From assembly GCA_036004665.1 (NCBI GenBank), contig DASYRG010000094.1, positions 33,893-97,892 of the forward strand: a stretch of 64,000 nucleotides of DNA, in the 5' to 3' direction. Of the stretch, positions 62,151 to 64,000 are shown in pieces. The notes beneath the pieces are model-generated. The model was not told where the DNA came from. It saw only the letters and a program-made list of their open reading frames with translations, and did no database searches. Position 1 is the first letter of the stretch. Every line of letters begins with the position of its first letter. Source of the DNA: JACQGZ01 sp036004665. GTDB taxonomy: Bacteria > Sysuimicrobiota > Sysuimicrobiia > Sysuimicrobiales > Humicultoraceae. The position numbers and the translations under genes are program-made.

Positions 62151-63026
62151 GTGAACAGCCGGGAGGCGGCCGTACCCTTTTCCGCGTCGGAGAGCCGGGG
62201 CGAGCGGCTCCTGCATGAGGTCGAAACTCGCGAGCGAGGGCGCCGGCGCGCCGAGGCCGTCTACATCACCCTGGGGCGCGTGGCTTTCGGCGTTCTGTTC
62301 CTCCTGACCTGGGAACTGGCCTCGGGCCGGTTGGTGGACCAGTTCTTCATCAGCAAGCCCACCCACATCGTTGCCGCCTTGTGGGATCTCATCGTCCGCG
62401 AGAACCTCTTCTACCATCTCCGCTTCACAATCACCGAAGCGTTGGCAGGGTACCTGATCGGCGTGACCACAGGCCTGCTGCTGGGGTTCGCCCTCGCGCG
62501 GCTGGACCTGGTCTACCGGATCCTCGAACCCTTCATCGTGGCGTTCTACGGCATCCCCCGCATCGCCCTCGCGCCTCTGTTCATCCTCTGGTTCGGCTTG
62601 GGCATTCCCTCGAAGATTGCCGTCGCGACGATCATGGTCTTCTTCATCGTCTTGATCAATACGATCGCGGGCATCCGCTCGGCGCCCTTGCCGCTGCAGC
62701 AGGTGTCGCGGGTCATGGGGGCCTCCGATTGGGACCTGCAGCGCAAGGTCATCTTTCCATCTGCCGTCCCCTTTATCGTGGCCGCGCTGCAGATCGCCGT
62801 GCCCCAGGCCATGATCGGGGCGATCGTCGGAGAGTTCATTTCCAGCAACCGCGGCGTCGGCCACCTGATCAGCCGGGAGGCCGGTCTCCTGGACACGCCC
62901 GGGCTCTTTGCCGGGATCCTCTCACTGCTCGCCGTGGTCCTGGTGATGAACTACGGTATCACGGCGCTCGGCAACTACCTGATGCGCTGGAGCCCGAAGC
63001 GCGGGATCATCAGGGACGTGGTCTAG
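62151..63026 (+). CDS. NitT/TauT-type ABC transporter permease
   Basis: 291 residues with six or so helices. LFLLTWELASGRLVDQFFISKPTHIV and LRFTITEALAGYLIGVTTGLLLG open the membrane part. The EAA loop is IRSAPLPLQQVSRVMGASDWDLQRKVIFPSAVPFIVAAL. It forms the translocation path of the importer. GTG 62151 follows the ATPase stop by one base. A long N-terminal cytoplasmic tail is notable but unassigned. Confidence 0.92.
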   Translation: MNSREAAVPFSASESRGERLLHEVETRERGRRRAEAVYITLGRVAFGVLFLLTWELASGRLVDQFFISKPTHIVAALWDLIVRENLFYHLRFTITEALAGYLIGVTTGLLLGFALARLDLVYRILEPFIVAFYGIPRIALAPLFILWFGLGIPSKIAVATIMVFFIVLINTIAGIRSAPLPLQQVSRVMGASDWDLQRKVIFPSAVPFIVAALQIAVPQAMIGAIVGEFISSNRGVGHLISREAGLLDTPGLFAGILSLLAVVLVMNYGITALGNYLMRWSPKRGIIRDVV

Positions 63027-63053
63027 TCGAAGCACGCTGAAGGGGGGAGAGGA

Positions 63054-64000
63054 ATGAAACAGTGGGGACTCAGACTGGCCGTCCTCGCCGTGGCGGCCAC
63101 GGTGGTGCTCTCGACCGCGGCGGCAACCGCGCAGGCGCCGCGGGTGAAGGTCCGCGAGGCGCACACCGGGACGATCTTCATGGCCCCGGTCTTCATCGCC
63201 GAGGCGGCAGGGTATTTCGCGGAGGAGGGCATCGACCTCGAACTCACCGAGGTGGAAAGCGGGGCGTTGGGCATCGCCGCCCTGATTTCGGGACAGGTCG
63301 AAGTCTTCGACGCCGACCCCTTCCAGGCCGTCGAGTTGCGGCGGCAGGGCAAACAGATTCTCTTCATCTATAACCTGACCAAACGCGTCACCCTCGATAT
63401 GGTCATGCACCCCGAGGTCGCCCGGGCGAAGGGAATCAGCCGCGCGACACCGCTGGCCCAGCGCCTGGCCGCCCTCCGCGGGCTGAAGTTGGGCATCACG
63501 CGCCCCGGAGCCGCCACCGACGTCTACCTGCGCTACTATCTCAAGCGCGCCGGTATCGACCCGGACCGCGACGTCCAAATCATCTCCGTGGGCGGCGGCG
63601 GCTCCCTGCTTGCCGCGCTGCGCACGCGGCAGATTGACGCCTTCCACCTATCCGCCCCTACCCCTAACGTAGCTGAGGTGGACGGCTACGGAGTGTTCAT
63701 CATCAAGGGCTCAGCAGGCGACGTCCCCGAACTGGACGGGATCATCTACACCGGCATTGCCGTGTACAACGTCTACGCCAACCGCAACCCGGATGTGCTC
63801 CGACGCTGGGTCCGGGCGGTAAGCAAGGGATACCGGTTGATGCGGAGCGATCCCACGGCAGCCGCCAATCACCTGCGCAAGCACGTGGCCCGGGACCCTG
63901 CCTTCCTGGCGCGTATCCTGCCGGACCTTATCCCTGCCCTGTCTGAGGACGGCCGGATGAGCGAACCGATCATGCGCAAGACGCTGGACTTCCTGTTTGA
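63054..64000 (+). CDS. NitT/TauT-type ABC substrate-binding protein, 3' end cut by window
   Basis: About 315 codons visible, no stop before the window end. Signal peptide (KQWGLRLAVLAVAATVVLSTAAATA), then REAHTGTIFMAPVFIAEAAGYFAEEGIDLELTEVESG and LAALRGLKLGITRPGAATDVYLRYYLKRAGID, the two-lobed fold of NMT1/SsuA-like proteins. It starts with ATG 63054 after GGGGGGAGAGG. Ligand undetermined. Confidence 0.93.
   Translation, partial: MKQWGLRLAVLAVAATVVLSTAAATAQAPRVKVREAHTGTIFMAPVFIAEAAGYFAEEGIDLELTEVESGALGIAALISGQVEVFDADPFQAVELRRQGKQILFIYNLTKRVTLDMVMHPEVARAKGISRATPLAQRLAALRGLKLGITRPGAATDVYLRYYLKRAGIDPDRDVQIISVGGGGSLLAALRTRQIDAFHLSAPTPNVAEVDGYGVFIIKGSAGDVPELDGIIYTGIAVYNVYANRNPDVLRRWVRAVSKGYRLMRSDPTAAANHLRKHVARDPAFLARILPDLIPALSEDGRMSEPIMRKTLDFLF

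Overview
The window is a 64 kb stretch of a GC-rich bacterial chromosome, almost entirely coding. I saw no rRNA, tRNA, CRISPR array or complete mobile element. Several traits point to a Terrabacteria-type (Bacillati) lineage: a T-box leader controls ileS, there is a sepF gene, the order is ftsA-ftsZ ... nrdR ... pgeF(ylmD)-yggS(ylmE)-sepF(ylmF) ... ileS on one strand as in many Gram-positive relatives, and a MalT/SARP-type regulator sits in the division cluster. MurE carries the DNPR motif of meso-diaminopimelate-adding enzymes. An uncultured high-GC phylum such as Ca. Sysuimicrobiota (CSP1-3) would fit, but this is a guess, because no rRNA is present.

Nearly everything lies on the minus strand, so transcription runs from high to low coordinates. 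At the right end, a NitT/TauT-type ABC importer (61310-64000, plus strand, last gene cut by the window) diverges from the cell-wall cluster. The cluster runs murE-murF fusion, mraY, dinB-like, secreted alpha/beta hydrolase, murD, ftsW, murG, murC, murB, ftsQ, then a 1,100-residue ATPase/TPR/HEAT/SARP regulator and a secreted rhodanese, then ftsA and ftsZ. Many junctions are 4-base overlaps or abut. No mraZ, rsmH, ftsL, ftsI or ddl is seen here.

Downstream of ftsZ come an M50 membrane protease, an ABC-2 permease, nrdR-nrdJ (class II ribonucleotide reductase, with possible NrdR boxes and a strong terminator hairpin), a phosphonate-type importer phnD-phnC-phnE, pgeF, a broken HNH-endonuclease relic, yggS, a VOC protein, sepF, mtnA and a processive GT2. 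A plus-strand block holds a GT4 glycosyltransferase and the coupled pair cysteine desulfurase-thiI. To its left are two tandem SPOR proteins, a secreted Ig-like protein and a secreted PQQ-type sugar dehydrogenase.

From 3265 to 18177 a one-strand, visibly AT-richer surface-polysaccharide locus follows: a flippase, dTDP-sugar/SDR enzymes, glycosyltransferases, an oxidoreductase coupled to an unrecognised TIM-barrel-like protein, and two very large polytopic membrane proteins. It is probably an acquired island between the sepF-side genes and ileS (1-2405, cut at the window start). The most unusual items are a 12-bp tandem repeat inside murG, atypical P-loops in MurD and MurE, the MurE-MurF fusion, an Ig-like insert in PhnE, and the regulator embedded in the division cluster.
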